Below are positions 1 to 8,918 of a stretch of DNA of 64,000 nt, piece after piece. The DNA comes from an uncultured Lachnospiraceae bacterium (GTDB lineage Bacteria; Bacillota; Clostridia; Lachnospirales; Lachnospiraceae), in NCBI GenBank assembly GCA_947577185.1, contig CANPUE010000001.1, forward strand, positions 186,001-250,000, read 5' to 3'. Position numbers and translations under genes: made by a program. The notes under the pieces are model-generated. The model searched no databases and was not told the DNA's origin. It worked only from the letters and a program-made list of their open reading frames with translations. Each line of letters starts with the position of its first letter. Position 1 is the first letter of the stretch.

Positions 1-49
1 TTATTCTCCTGCCGCTCTGCACGGTCACTTTCTTTTCCCTGTAAATAAA

Positions 50-91
50 AAACGCTGTTTTCCTGCTCGAAGCAGGTATGTAACAGCGTTT
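50..91 (-). terminator. Rho-independent terminator after the esterase gene
   Basis: Ten-base inverted repeat (AAACGCTGTT at 50-59, AACAGCGTTT at 82-91) enclosing a second small hairpin (CCTGC/GCAGG, 62-76). Read on the minus strand it is followed by a T-rich run (complement of 41-49). It lies about 100 bp past the esterase stop, so it probably ends the transcript from the purA/esterase side. Confidence 0.75.
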
Positions 92-189
92 GATCTGATT
101 ACGACCAGATAAAGATAAAAATTTTATTGTACTTTGTTATATATACAGGAGAACGCCGCAAAATGATCACAAATACATGCATTCAAATA

Positions 190-1506
190 TTAAATATTGA
201 GTTCCTGCACATACGCACTCCTCTTTGTGCATTCTTTCCAGTGTGTGAGCCCTTCTCCATTCGGATCTCCATATTTCATAAAATTCGTCCAATAATCCAG
301 CATACGGCCGCTCAGCGTATAGTCTGCCTGCTCCCACGGTCTCCAGCACCGTTTCAGCGTACCGAACATATACCACAGTTCTGAGGAATGGAACGCGCCG
401 TTTTGATCTCCCGGAAGCTCACGTGTGAAATAATACATGTAAGCCGGTTTTCGTCCCAGCGCTTCCAGTTTATGGCAAAATGCCATACTGCCGTTATAAA
501 GCGGCTGTTCTTCCGGTTTGTCATACTGGTCTTTTTCCACCAGAATATCATGTTTTGTACATCCTATGAGATAAGGAATATCCCGTATTTTTCCCTGATC
601 AATCAGTGCATAATACCCGTCTTTTAAAACATATCCGTCAATCACCGGAGTCAGAAAAAGTCCTTTTGCCTTGGGCATCACTGCCCCGAAAAGCGGCCGC
701 ATGGCTTTCATGATTTCCTCTGCGGGTTTTTGCCGCATCTCTTCGAGACTGCCGGCCTTTAAGATGTCAGACAATACGAGTCCATAGGATTCCGCCTCTT
801 TGAGCGGCAGATCCCGGTGGATGCCGCCCCCGTAGGAACCGCCGCTCTGCAGGATCGCTCCTGCAATAAGCCCCTCTGTCAGAGAAGAGGAAACAAGTGT
901 CTGTACGCTCATTGCGCCTGCACTCTGTCCGAACACCGTGATATTATGCGGATCGCCGCCAAACGCCGCGATATTGTCATACACCCACCGCAAAGCCGCG
1001 ATCTGATCCAGCATGCCATAATTTCCCGAGCTGTGCTGCGGATTCTCCCCGCTCAGCCATGGGTGCGCCAGAAAACCAAACAGATTGCACCGGTACTCCA
1101 CCGATACCAGAATGACGCCCCGCCTGCAGTATTCGGCGCCGTCAAATTCCATCTCGGACGCATACCCGCTTAGAAATGCCCCGCCATGAATCCAGAATGC
1201 CACCGGGCAGCTGCCGCCTTCCATTCCCTTAGGTGTCCAGATATGCAGATACAGGCAGTCTTCATCCATACGGCGCCGATACGCTTCATCGCTGAAAAAC
1301 TCCTTCGTATACAATGGATCCGGCGTATCTTCCTGCATACAGCGGCTGCGAAAATCGTCCGCCTGCCAGATGCCTTCCCATGAAAATGGCTGCGGCTCCC
1401 TCCAGCGCAGTTCTCCCACAGGCGGCTTAGCATAGGGAATCCCACGATACAGCATGTAGTCTCCCATATCCACACCTTTTATTTTTCCACATCGTGTTTC
1501 GATCAT
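190..1506 (-). CDS. Type B carboxylesterase (PnbA-like)
   Basis: Alpha/beta-hydrolase of the carboxylesterase/para-nitrobenzyl esterase family, predicted to hydrolyse carboxyl esters; the physiological substrate is unknown. Family marks are RGIPYAKPPVG near the N-terminus, EDCLYLHIW, the oxyanion-hole loop HGGAF, and the nucleophile elbow GQSAG (serine near residue 195). At about 438 residues it is somewhat shorter than the usual 480-500 for bacterial members, with compaction in the C-terminal half. GGAGG lies 9 bp before the ATG at 1506; a GTG one codon upstream (1509) is possible. It follows purA by about 35 bp and may be co-transcribed. No signal peptide is seen, so it is probably cytoplasmic. 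Confidence 0.88.
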   Translation of the reverse strand: MIETRCGKIKGVDMGDYMLYRGIPYAKPPVGELRWREPQPFSWEGIWQADDFRSRCMQEDTPDPLYTKEFFSDEAYRRRMDEDCLYLHIWTPKGMEGGSCPVAFWIHGGAFLSGYASEMEFDGAEYCRRGVILVSVEYRCNLFGFLAHPWLSGENPQHSSGNYGMLDQIAALRWVYDNIAAFGGDPHNITVFGQSAGAMSVQTLVSSSLTEGLIAGAILQSGGSYGGGIHRDLPLKEAESYGLVLSDILKAGSLEEMRQKPAEEIMKAMRPLFGAVMPKAKGLFLTPVIDGYVLKDGYYALIDQGKIRDIPYLIGCTKHDILVEKDQYDKPEEQPLYNGSMAFCHKLEALGRKPAYMYYFTRELPGDQNGAFHSSELWYMFGTLKRCWRPWEQADYTLSGRMLDYWTNFMKYGDPNGEGLTHWKECTKRSAYVQELNI

Positions 1507-1543
1507 CACAGTTTTCCTCCCGCCTGTCTTGTCTCAGTGAATA

Positions 1544-2836
1544 TTATACGTTTAACGGGCTCTGACGGTAAATGATGTCATCCCGTCCGGGACCATTAGA
1601 GATCATCGTGACAGGATACCCGATCTGCGCTTCGATAAATTCCACATACGCACGGCAGTTGTCCGGCAGATCCTCGTAGTTCCTGATCCCGCGGATCCCG
1701 CATTTCCATCCGGGCAGTTTCCTAAGCACCGGTTTTGCCTTTTCCAGCTTTGCAGTAACCGGAAAATCAGTCGTCACTTCCCCGTCGATCTCATAGCCCA
1801 CGCAGACCGGAATTTCATCCAGATAACCCAGTACATCCAAAACGGTAAAGGCCACATCCGTTGTCCCCTGCAGCCTGCACCCGTATTTGGACGCAACACA
1901 GTCAAACCAGCCCATACGGCGCGGGCGTCCTGTCGTCGCACCATACTCGCCGCCGTCTCCGCCGCGGCGTCTCAGTTCATCGGCTTCCTCCCCAAAGATC
2001 TCTGACACAAAAGCACCCGCTCCTACCGCAGAAGAATATGCTTTGCAGACTGTAATGATCTGTCTGATCTCATAAGGCGGAATCCCCGCGCCAATCGCGC
2101 CGTAAGCCGCCAGTGTGGAAGAAGATGTTACCATCGGGTATATGCCATGGTCAGGGTCTTTGAGCGTACCGAGCTGTCCCTCCAGCAGAATCGTCCTGTT
2201 GTCTTTGAGCGCCTGTGCCAGATAAGCGGAAGTGTCACACACATAAGGCGCAATCATCTCTTTGTACTGATGCAGCGTTTCCAGCAGTTCCTCCGGCCTG
2301 ATCAGCGGCTTGTGGTAGAGATGTTCCAGTATGACATTCTTTGTCTCACAGATCCGCTCCACTTTCTCTTTCAGGCGCTCTTTTTCAAAAAGTTCATTGA
2401 CCTGAAAACCGGTCTTGGCATATTTATCAGAATAAAACGGTGCAATGCCCGACCTGGTGGAACCGAATGACTTTCCGCCCAGCCGTTCCTCCTCGTATTG
2501 GTCAAACAGAATATGATAGGGCATGACGATCTGGCACCTGTCAGATACCAGTATCCTGGGTGCCGGCACGTTCCTGTCCGTGATCGATCTGATCTCTTCC
2601 GACAGGATCGGAATGTTTAACGCGACACCATTCCCGATCACGCTCGTTGTATGAGAGTAAAAAACGCCCGACGGCAGTGTATGAAGTGCAAATTTTCCAT
2701 ATTCATTAACGATCGTATGACCTGCATTGGCGCCTCCCTGAAAGCGGACGATAATATCTGCCTCTTTTGCCAGCATATCCGTGATCTTGCCTTTTCCTTC
2801 GTCTCCCCAGTTAGCGCCTACAATTGCTTTTACCAT
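1544..2836 (-). CDS. purA: Adenylosuccinate synthetase
   Basis: Catalyses the GTP-dependent joining of IMP and aspartate to adenylosuccinate, the first committed step from IMP to AMP. The N-terminus carries the nucleotide/IMP loop (GANWGDEGKGK), followed by GGANAGHT with the catalytic histidine, a GQLGTLKD segment, and the GATTGRPRRMGWFD signature near residue 300. Length (430) is normal. The next step, adenylosuccinate lyase, is encoded just upstream (purB), so both enzymes of the AMP branch lie together with purC of the main pathway. It appears to have its own promoter in the 165-bp gap to purB. Confidence 0.97.
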   Translation of the reverse strand: MVKAIVGANWGDEGKGKITDMLAKEADIIVRFQGGANAGHTIVNEYGKFALHTLPSGVFYSHTTSVIGNGVALNIPILSEEIRSITDRNVPAPRILVSDRCQIVMPYHILFDQYEEERLGGKSFGSTRSGIAPFYSDKYAKTGFQVNELFEKERLKEKVERICETKNVILEHLYHKPLIRPEELLETLHQYKEMIAPYVCDTSAYLAQALKDNRTILLEGQLGTLKDPDHGIYPMVTSSSTLAAYGAIGAGIPPYEIRQIITVCKAYSSAVGAGAFVSEIFGEEADELRRRGGDGGEYGATTGRPRRMGWFDCVASKYGCRLQGTTDVAFTVLDVLGYLDEIPVCVGYEIDGEVTTDFPVTAKLEKAKPVLRKLPGWKCGIRGIRNYEDLPDNCRAYVEFIEAQIGYPVTMISNGPGRDDIIYRQSPLNV

Positions 2837-2911
2837 ATCTTAAATCAAACTCCTTTCGACTCTATTGTCTCAGATTTTTGTAAAAATACGCTCTACGTTT
2901 TTTACTTTATG

Positions 2912-2939
2912 AGTATAATGCAATTTAAGACATAAGTAA
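2912..2939 (-). promoter_or_regulatory. Candidate promoter for purA
   Basis: Minus-strand TTACTT (2934-2939), 16-bp spacer, TATACT (2912-2917), in the AT-rich gap between purB and purA. The -10 box is good and the -35 box is weak. No clear terminator for purB is visible in this gap, so purA may also receive read-through. Confidence 0.45.
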
Positions 2940-3001
2940 AATCAATATTTATTATGTTTGTGATAAGTAATAATGATATCTTTTTATCCAGACAGGATCT
3001 C

Positions 3002-4453
3002 TTACACGTTGATCTCCGCCTTCATCCCAAGCAGTTCTTTGTTCTCTTCCAGAATCGGCTTTACAACCTGCTCAATAAATCCCGCCACCTGCTGCGGTGC
3101 GCGGCCCACATATTTGGACGGTTCCATCGTCTGACGCAGTTCTTCCAATGTCATGGGGAAAGCGTCATCCTGCGCGATCAGTTCCAGCAGATTGTTCTCT
3201 TTGCCCTCTTTCTTCACATTCGCCCCGGCAATCATGGACAGCTCACGTATCTTTTCATGAAGTTCCTGACGGTTGCCGCCCATCTTGACCGCATCCATCA
3301 TGATATTCTCCGTCGCCATAAACGGCAGTTCACTGAGCAGACGTTTCGTGATGACTTTGTCATAGACTACCAGCCCGTCTACAACGTTCAGGCACAGATC
3401 CAGAATGCCGTCCACTGCCAGAAATCCTTCCGGTATGGAAAGGCGTTTATTGGCAGAGTCATCAAGCGTCCTCTCAAACCACTGTGTCGCGGAAGTGATG
3501 GCCGGGTTCAGTGCGTCTATCATGACAAAGCGGGAAAGAGACGCGATCCTCTCGCTTCTCATCGGATTCCTCTTATACGCCATGGCGGAGGAACCGATCT
3601 GGTTCTTTTCAAACGGTTCTTCCACTTCCTTCAAATGCTGCAGGAGGCGGATATCATTCGACATCTTATGCGCAGACGCGGCGATTCCCGCCAGCACATT
3701 GCAGACTCTTGTATCCACCTTGCGGGAATAGGTCTGTCCGGACACCGGGACACATCTGTCAAATCCCATCTTCTCTGCAATCATGGGATCGATCCTGTCA
3801 ATCGTCTCCTGGTCGCCGTCGAACAGTTCCAGGAAGGATGCCTGTGTGCCGGTCGTGCCCTTGGAACCGAGCAGCTTCATTGTGGAGAGCACGTAGTCGA
3901 GATCTTCCAGATCCATGCAAAATTCCTGTGCCCACAATGTCGCACGCTTTCCGACTGTCGTCGGCTGCGCGGGCTGAAAATGCGTAAAGGCCAGGGTTGG
4001 AAGGTCTTTATATTTTTGGGCAAACTCCGCAAGCTCCGCGATCACGTTCACGAGCTTCTTTTTGACTAACCGCAGCGCTTCCGTCATCACGATGATATCC
4101 GTATTATCCCCCACATAGCAGGACGTAGCGCCCAGGTGAATAATACCCGCGGCCGTCGGGCACTGCTGCCCGTACGCATATACATGGCTCATCACGTCAT
4201 GACGCACGATCTTCTCACGCTCTTTTGCAACATCATAGTTGATATCGTCTGAGTGGCTCTTCAGCTCATCGATCTGTTCCTTCGTGATGACCGGCGCGCC
4301 GTCGCGGCTCAGACCCAGTTCCATCTCCGTCTCCGCAAGCGCGATCCAAAGTTTCCGCCATGTCCGGAATTTCATATCCGGTGAAAAAATATACTGCATC
4401 TCCTTACTCGCATAACGCTCCGACAACGGGCTTACATATCTGTCTGTACTCAT
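3002..4453 (-). CDS. purB: Adenylosuccinate lyase
   Basis: Fumarase/aspartase superfamily enzyme that removes fumarate from adenylosuccinate (giving AMP) and from SAICAR (giving AICAR), so it serves two steps of purine synthesis. The signature loop is IGSSAMAYKRNP (residues about 287-298), and the substrate-binding histidine segments TSCYVGDNTD and FTHFQPAQPTT are present. Length (483) fits the longer PurB subtype common in Clostridia. It sits between purC and purA on the same strand; the 260-bp gap to purC contains a hairpin that probably ends purC. Confidence 0.96.
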   Translation of the reverse strand: MSTDRYVSPLSERYASKEMQYIFSPDMKFRTWRKLWIALAETEMELGLSRDGAPVITKEQIDELKSHSDDINYDVAKEREKIVRHDVMSHVYAYGQQCPTAAGIIHLGATSCYVGDNTDIIVMTEALRLVKKKLVNVIAELAEFAQKYKDLPTLAFTHFQPAQPTTVGKRATLWAQEFCMDLEDLDYVLSTMKLLGSKGTTGTQASFLELFDGDQETIDRIDPMIAEKMGFDRCVPVSGQTYSRKVDTRVCNVLAGIAASAHKMSNDIRLLQHLKEVEEPFEKNQIGSSAMAYKRNPMRSERIASLSRFVMIDALNPAITSATQWFERTLDDSANKRLSIPEGFLAVDGILDLCLNVVDGLVVYDKVITKRLLSELPFMATENIMMDAVKMGGNRQELHEKIRELSMIAGANVKKEGKENNLLELIAQDDAFPMTLEELRQTMEPSKYVGRAPQQVAGFIEQVVKPILEENKELLGMKAEINV

Positions 4454-4568
4454 ATATGATCCTGTCTCCTCTTTTTCTTAATCTGTACCAGCTGTTTTCA
4501 AACTCTCCCCTGATATCCTCCTTTGGAGGTTCCGTCCGCAGACGGGCTGACGAGTCTTTCCAAAAGCA

Positions 4569-4605
4569 GCGAGGCCGTAGCAATAATCTGAAAATACGGC
4601 CTCGC
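4569..4605 (-). terminator. Hairpin after purC
   Basis: Perfect 11-bp inverted repeat (GCGAGGCCGTA at 4569-4579, TACGGCCTCGC at 4595-4605) with a 15-base loop, about 110 bp past the purC stop. The T-run after it on the minus strand is short (CTTTT), so it is a plausible but not classic intrinsic terminator. It could also be part of a purB leader. Confidence 0.55.
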
Positions 4606-4714
4606 TTGCCAATATGTCTACCACTATAGGAGAGTATATTGCAGGATATTTCCGCGTCGGCCATGTCAGAAAAACAGGCCGCGTGATCTGCCCTTATGAT
4701 CCGTCAATCCAAGA

Positions 4715-5419
4715 CTACAGTCCAAGTCGTTTAAACACTTCATTATAGGCCTCTTCCACGTTGCCAAGATCCCTGCGGAAACGGTCTTTGTCCAGTTTTT
4801 CATTCGTATTGACATCCCACAGTCTGCAAGTATCCGGGCTTGTCTCGTCAGCCAGAATAATCTGTCCGTGGTAACGTCCAAATTCTATCTTGAAATCGAT
4901 CAGTTTGATATCTGCCTGCAAGAAGTAGTTTTTGAGCACTTCATTTACTTTAAAGGCATATTTTTTGATCGTCTCAATCTCTTCCCATGTCGCCAGCTTC
5001 ATTGCCACCGCAAAATAACTGTTGATCAGCGGATCTCCAAGTTCGTCATTCTTATAGCTGAATTCGATCGTAGGCTCCTCAAACGGCGTGCCTTCCGGAA
5101 CGCCCAGTCTCTTGGAAAAGCTGCCTGCCGCAACATTACGTATGATCACTTCAAGCGGTACGATCTCCACTTTTTTGACTGCCGTCTCTCTCTCGCTCAG
5201 TTCCTCGACAAAATGTGTCGGAACGCCCTCTTTTTCCAGAATCTGGAAAACATGGTTTGTCATCCTGTTATTGATCACGCCCTTACCGACAATCGTACCC
5301 TTTTTTTCACCGTTGAAGGCCGTTGCGTCATCCTTATAATCAACGATCAAAATGTCCGGGTCATCTGTTTTAAATACTTTCTTTGCCTTTCCTTCATAAA
5401 GCTGTTCCAGTTTTTTCAT
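4715..5419 (-). CDS. purC: SAICAR synthase
   Basis: Phosphoribosylaminoimidazole-succinocarboxamide synthase: ATP-dependent ligation of aspartate to CAIR in purine synthesis. The start [16 protein letters not shown] is the family's canonical N-terminus and has AAGGAGG 7 bp upstream (5426-5432). Upstream codons in the same frame (to 5515) are ignored for that reason. Other marks are [18 protein letters not shown], and the C-terminal [13 protein letters not shown]. Length (234) is normal. The start overlaps the end of the preceding unknown gene (5394-6650) by 26 bp, so purC is probably transcribed with the block of unknown genes upstream. Confidence 0.96.
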   Translation of the reverse strand: MKKLEQLYEGKAKKVFKTDDPDILIVDYKDDATAFNGEKKGTIVGKGVINNRMTNHVFQILEKEGVPTHFVEELSERETAVKKVEIVPLEVIIRNVAAGSFSKRLGVPEGTPFEEPTIEFSYKNDELGDPLINSYFAVAMKLATWEEIETIKKYAFKVNEVLKNYFLQADIKLIDFKIEFGRYHGQIILADETSPDTCRLWDVNTNEKLDKDRFRRDLGNVEEAYNEVFKRLGL

Positions 5420-6650
5420 GGGAAACCTCCTTCTTGGTTGTAAGACTGCTTTTACCTGTACCATTGTACATATTTTTTTCGAATTTTTCAACTGTCTGCA
5501 GGATTTCTTTGGCATATTTTGGATACTGCTGCACGAGCTGTTTGATCTCCTTCTGAGAACCGCCTGCGACCACTTCCTTGTTGTAGTCCATGCGCCGGCG
5601 CAGCGACTGTCTTCTGATGATCAGGCCGTGACGGATCTCCACCATCTCCTTGTGGTCAAGGATCGCCTCTGTCTGGTGCAGCCAGACTGCGGGATCCTTG
5701 ATCTGATATCTCCTGAGAATGCGCAGTAAGAGCTGTTGGTTGTAGTCAAGCTCCAGCTCAGCCCGCTTGTACTTCTCCCGCTCTTCCTTCTCCTGAAAAT
5801 ACAGTTTCCAGAGTTTATCCAGTTCTTCCCCGCTCGCCACATCATATTTCAAATACAGATAATCGAGCAGATTCTTATTGTTGACATAACGTATCTTCAC
5901 TTTATTCTGCAATAAAATGATCTTGTTCATGGTAAGCTCCACTCTTTTTAACTCACGCTTCGCCTCCGTGTGCTTCACATAAATCAGCGTGATCGCAAGC
6001 GCGGCCACCCCCGCTGTGATCAGATAGCCCGCTTTGGTATCCATCTCCAGCACAAACTGTAAGATTAACAGAAGGATCATGCACAGGCCGAGCGCCGTCA
6101 CACTGATGACCGCCATGCCCTTTGTGTCCGCGATCGTACCGATCAGTTCATTTTTGCGGTAAAGATACGCGTGTTTTTCCCCTTCCAGACGGCTCAGATC
6201 CTTTTTTACAAGCTCATGATACGCTTCCGCTTCTTTGATCTTTGTACAGCCGTCCTCGATCTCACCCAGCATGCGCCCGATCTGCTGAAAACGGTCGTCG
6301 CTCATCCGGCGCTTTCTTCCGATATAGTCATCCCTGCTGTCCTGCAGCAGTTCCACTTTCTTGGCACAGTTCCTCAGTTCCTCCGCTTCTTCCTCGGGAA
6401 GCGCCTCGATCTCTTCCATGTCTTTCAGATAAGAGGTGACCGTATCATATTCAAAAGTCAGATTTTCCAGTTCTTTGGAGGCATCAGCCATTTTTTCCAG
6501 GCAGTTGCGCACATACGCTTCTCTTACTTCCCTGTTGTCAAAGTCGACTTCCTCCTCTTCCTCTTCCGCAACTTCCCAGTCGGCCTCATCATACTCCAAT
6601 TCTTCTTCATTTCTTTTAAACTTTCCTAATATCTTTTTAAACAGATTCAT
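5394..6650 (-). CDS. Membrane coiled-coil protein of a conserved four-gene block
   Basis: I do not recognise a characterised family. The 418-residue protein starts at ATG 6650 (AGGAGA 7 bp upstream). It has a very acidic stretch near residues 15-45 (EEEEEE), a long heptad-rich helix, then two adjacent hydrophobic segments (about residues 185-240, rich in V, L, I and A) likely to be a transmembrane hairpin. A second charged coiled coil follows, and the C-terminus is disordered. This suggests a membrane-anchored scaffold with both ends in the cytoplasm. It is the last of four same-strand genes with gaps of tens of bases (8919-12488, 7567-8883, 6696-7556, this gene), which argues for one complex. 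Its end overlaps purC. Confidence 0.7.
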   Translation of the reverse strand: MNLFKKILGKFKRNEEELEYDEADWEVAEEEEEEVDFDNREVREAYVRNCLEKMADASKELENLTFEYDTVTSYLKDMEEIEALPEEEAEELRNCAKKVELLQDSRDDYIGRKRRMSDDRFQQIGRMLGEIEDGCTKIKEAEAYHELVKKDLSRLEGEKHAYLYRKNELIGTIADTKGMAVISVTALGLCMILLLILQFVLEMDTKAGYLITAGVAALAITLIYVKHTEAKRELKRVELTMNKIILLQNKVKIRYVNNKNLLDYLYLKYDVASGEELDKLWKLYFQEKEEREKYKRAELELDYNQQLLLRILRRYQIKDPAVWLHQTEAILDHKEMVEIRHGLIIRRQSLRRRMDYNKEVVAGGSQKEIKQLVQQYPKYAKEILQTVEKFEKNMYNGTGKSSLTTKKEVSHEKTGTAL

Positions 6651-6695
6651 AGTTTGTTCTCCTGCTCTCAACGATAAAAACTGACCAAAAAGCCG

Positions 6696-7556
6696 TCACC
6701 TTGCCATATTCTCTCTGTAAGCGTCCTTTAAAAGACCGGTCAGACGTTCTATCTCATCATAGTATGGCACGCTGCTGCCCGCCGTACCCGTTCCTTCTTC
6801 CTTCAAAACCCGCAGGGTGAAGACCATCCTGTGCTCCTGCGTCATATCAAACTGCCCCGACGCCTGTTCCACGATCCGCTCCACCTGCAGGGATGCGTCA
6901 TGAAAGTTCGGGTGTTTCGCAATATAGTCGACATAATCATCGTCTTTGTCCTGCATTCTGCGTGCCAGAAGATACTGTTTGAGGCTTTCCGGACTGCCGG
7001 TGATCCGATAGGCTTCCAGAAAGTTATCCTGCGCCCGTTCAAACAAAAAAAGTCTTGCGTTTACGACCCCTTTATTATGAAGTACTTTTGCCCGCAGCGC
7101 CCTTTCCTCATCGGGAAGTCTGGTAAGCAGCTCTTCGTACCGGTCGAGCGCGACCATATAACGTTTATTCTGTAACATATAATCCGCTTTTGCCTTCTGC
7201 TTTTCATAAGGGTTTAATCCTGCGCTGTCCCGCAGCGCCTTCTCAACCCGGCTGACTTCCTGTGGCGGATAAATACCCGCGTATTCCAGGATCATGCCGG
7301 TAAAAGCGCTCACCGACCCTTTCTGATTGACCAGTGAGAAAAGCGCGTGCGCAAGCTTCGGCAGTCCGCACTGTTCATCCAGCCAGCGCGGCAGTTCCTC
7401 CGACACGATATCATTATCCAATAAATCTACATTTTCCACAAGACAAAAACAGAGTTCTTCCAGAGAATACAGGTTTTCATACGTTTTTTCAAAAAAATAA
7501 GGAACAGACGCATAGCGCCCCGGACTCAATATGATATGACTCATATAATCAACCAT
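6696..7556 (-). CDS. TPR-like helical protein of the four-gene block
   Basis: Function unknown. The 286-residue protein is all-helical in appearance. Around residues 105-195 it has paired amphipathic helices typical of tetratricopeptide repeats (KADYMLQNKRYMVALDRYEEL; KVLHNKGVVNARLFLFERAQDNF), including the TPR-like small-residue positions. The N-terminal 100 residues look like a separate helical domain starting MSHIILSPG. The start is uncertain: ATG 7556 lies almost on top of AAAGGA, while ATG 7544 (MSHII) has a long spacing. It is 10 bp from the Hsp70-like gene, and TPR proteins often hold Hsp70-type partners, so a direct partnership is a reasonable inference. Confidence 0.7.
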   Translation of the reverse strand: MVDYMSHIILSPGRYASVPYFFEKTYENLYSLEELCFCLVENVDLLDNDIVSEELPRWLDEQCGLPKLAHALFSLVNQKGSVSAFTGMILEYAGIYPPQEVSRVEKALRDSAGLNPYEKQKAKADYMLQNKRYMVALDRYEELLTRLPDEERALRAKVLHNKGVVNARLFLFERAQDNFLEAYRITGSPESLKQYLLARRMQDKDDDYVDYIAKHPNFHDASLQVERIVEQASGQFDMTQEHRMVFTLRVLKEEGTGTAGSSVPYYDEIERLTGLLKDAYRENMAR

Positions 7557-7566
7557 TTCCTTTCTC

Positions 7567-8883
7567 TCAGGTGATCACAAGCTGTTTTTTCCATACCTTT
7601 CCGCTGGCCGGAAACCAGACGCCAAACCCCAGATCCGTTATCTGGGCTTCCACACAGCCCGCGGAAACCATTTTCATCTTCATACCGTATCTGGAAAATG
7701 CGCCCGCCCTGACCGGTGCGTTTTCCAATACGACTTCCTGTGTCTTGGCACGCCGCCCCGTCAGCGGCGTGATCAGAAAGGAAATGATATTTTCTTCTCC
7801 CGGAAGAAGAATCTCACATTCTTTATGCACCTCGTACCAGTTTTCCCCCGCATCCAGCAATGCGAAGTACGATTCTTTTCCCCGGCGGAACACATTCATC
7901 CCCACATTGGATTTCAGCTTGTCGGGCCCTAAGAATATATACTCTTTTGTGATCACGCCCGGCTCGATCTTCTCCAGCAGGCCAAAACAGGCTCCTTTGC
8001 TGAAAAGATTATTGCCCTGGAAGACCCTGCGGTTTCTGCAAAGATAACGCAGAGACTCCTGTGCCCATCCGCTGCGGAAGCCGTCTCCGAGCAGATAGGC
8101 CGCCGAAATAATCCGGTCAGCACACTGCGTCTTGAGAATGTCCAGAAATTTTTCATCCGCAAGCGCATAGCTGTCTTTTTTGATCTTCTCTTCTTCCTGC
8201 TCCCCGGGCAGAAAGAAAGTACCGTAACTTTGTTCCTCGATCAAAACAACCATCGGCGTTGTCTTTTTATTGCGCTCCAGCCGGTAAGTCTTTAATCTGC
8301 CGCAGTTATGCTCACAGGCTAACACCTGATAGTTCCACAGCTCCTCCGGCTGGTTTAAGACAAAATAGTACAGACTCTCCGTATGGCTCTGGAAAAAAAT
8401 GTCAGGTGTCTTTAGATTCAGATTGACTGCCGCTTTCGCAAGCGCCTCCACCATTTTGGTGTCCAGATTATCCACCGTGAACATGATTGCGCCGATATTC
8501 TCCGTCACTGTGATAAACTGAAGCAGGGCAAGACTTCTTTTCAAAAAAAGCGTCAGAAGCGCGGCCGGATCGAACCCTTCCTCTTCTATGATGACCGTTT
8601 CCCCTTTTCTTGCCAGTTCAACGAGATTCGTGACCAGACTTCCGTCTTCTTCCATGCTGTTTCGGACAGCGTCTTTTCCGTACAGCCACTGGTTTACCCC
8701 TTTTCTCTTCCACAATACTGTGGGGATATTGTACTGTTTCGTCCCGACAACGGTTGCGACGCTCTCTACTGTATTTTCCCCCAAAAGGCAATAGCTTATC
8801 TGGGAAAAATCATTGTTCAGATCATAACCTACCAAAACGCTTCCTTTATGCAGTTTCTCTTCTGTTTTCTTATCAAAGAACAT
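7567..8883 (-). CDS. Divergent Hsp70-like (ASKHA-fold) protein, DUF5716-type
   Basis: 438 residues, matching what I recall as the DUF5716 family of Lachnospiraceae. The layout follows Hsp70. It opens with LVGYDLNNDFSQISY where Hsp70 has GIDLGTTNS, then NIPTVLW and GKDAVRN where Hsp70 has TPSVV and G..A. A helical/strand segment (IGAIMFTVDNLDTKMVEAL) resembles VTVPAYFND..R, and LLGDGFRSGW resembles the adenosine-site VGGSTRIP. The C-terminal 120 residues resemble the Hsp70 beta-sandwich. The phosphate-2 DLGGGT motif is replaced by ACEHNCGRLK, so ATP hydrolysis may be lost. The start has GGAGG upstream. The neighbours are a giant partner, a TPR-like protein and a membrane protein, suggesting a dedicated chaperone-like or sensory complex. 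Confidence 0.75.
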   Translation of the reverse strand: MFFDKKTEEKLHKGSVLVGYDLNNDFSQISYCLLGENTVESVATVVGTKQYNIPTVLWKRKGVNQWLYGKDAVRNSMEEDGSLVTNLVELARKGETVIIEEEGFDPAALLTLFLKRSLALLQFITVTENIGAIMFTVDNLDTKMVEALAKAAVNLNLKTPDIFFQSHTESLYYFVLNQPEELWNYQVLACEHNCGRLKTYRLERNKKTTPMVVLIEEQSYGTFFLPGEQEEEKIKKDSYALADEKFLDILKTQCADRIISAAYLLGDGFRSGWAQESLRYLCRNRRVFQGNNLFSKGACFGLLEKIEPGVITKEYIFLGPDKLKSNVGMNVFRRGKESYFALLDAGENWYEVHKECEILLPGEENIISFLITPLTGRRAKTQEVVLENAPVRAGAFSRYGMKMKMVSAGCVEAQITDLGFGVWFPASGKVWKKQLVIT

Positions 8884-8918
8884 GGCTGTTCCTCCAAAAA
8901 CGTTTCGGCAGACGCTTC

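Noticed and set aside
2954..4069. 371-codon open frame on the plus strand opposite purB
   Set aside because: Antisense shadow of a clear adenylosuccinate lyase gene; no start signal or motif.
4404..4664. 86-codon minus-strand frame overlapping the purB start
   Set aside because: It crosses the terminator-like hairpin and the purB ribosome site, with no family resemblance.
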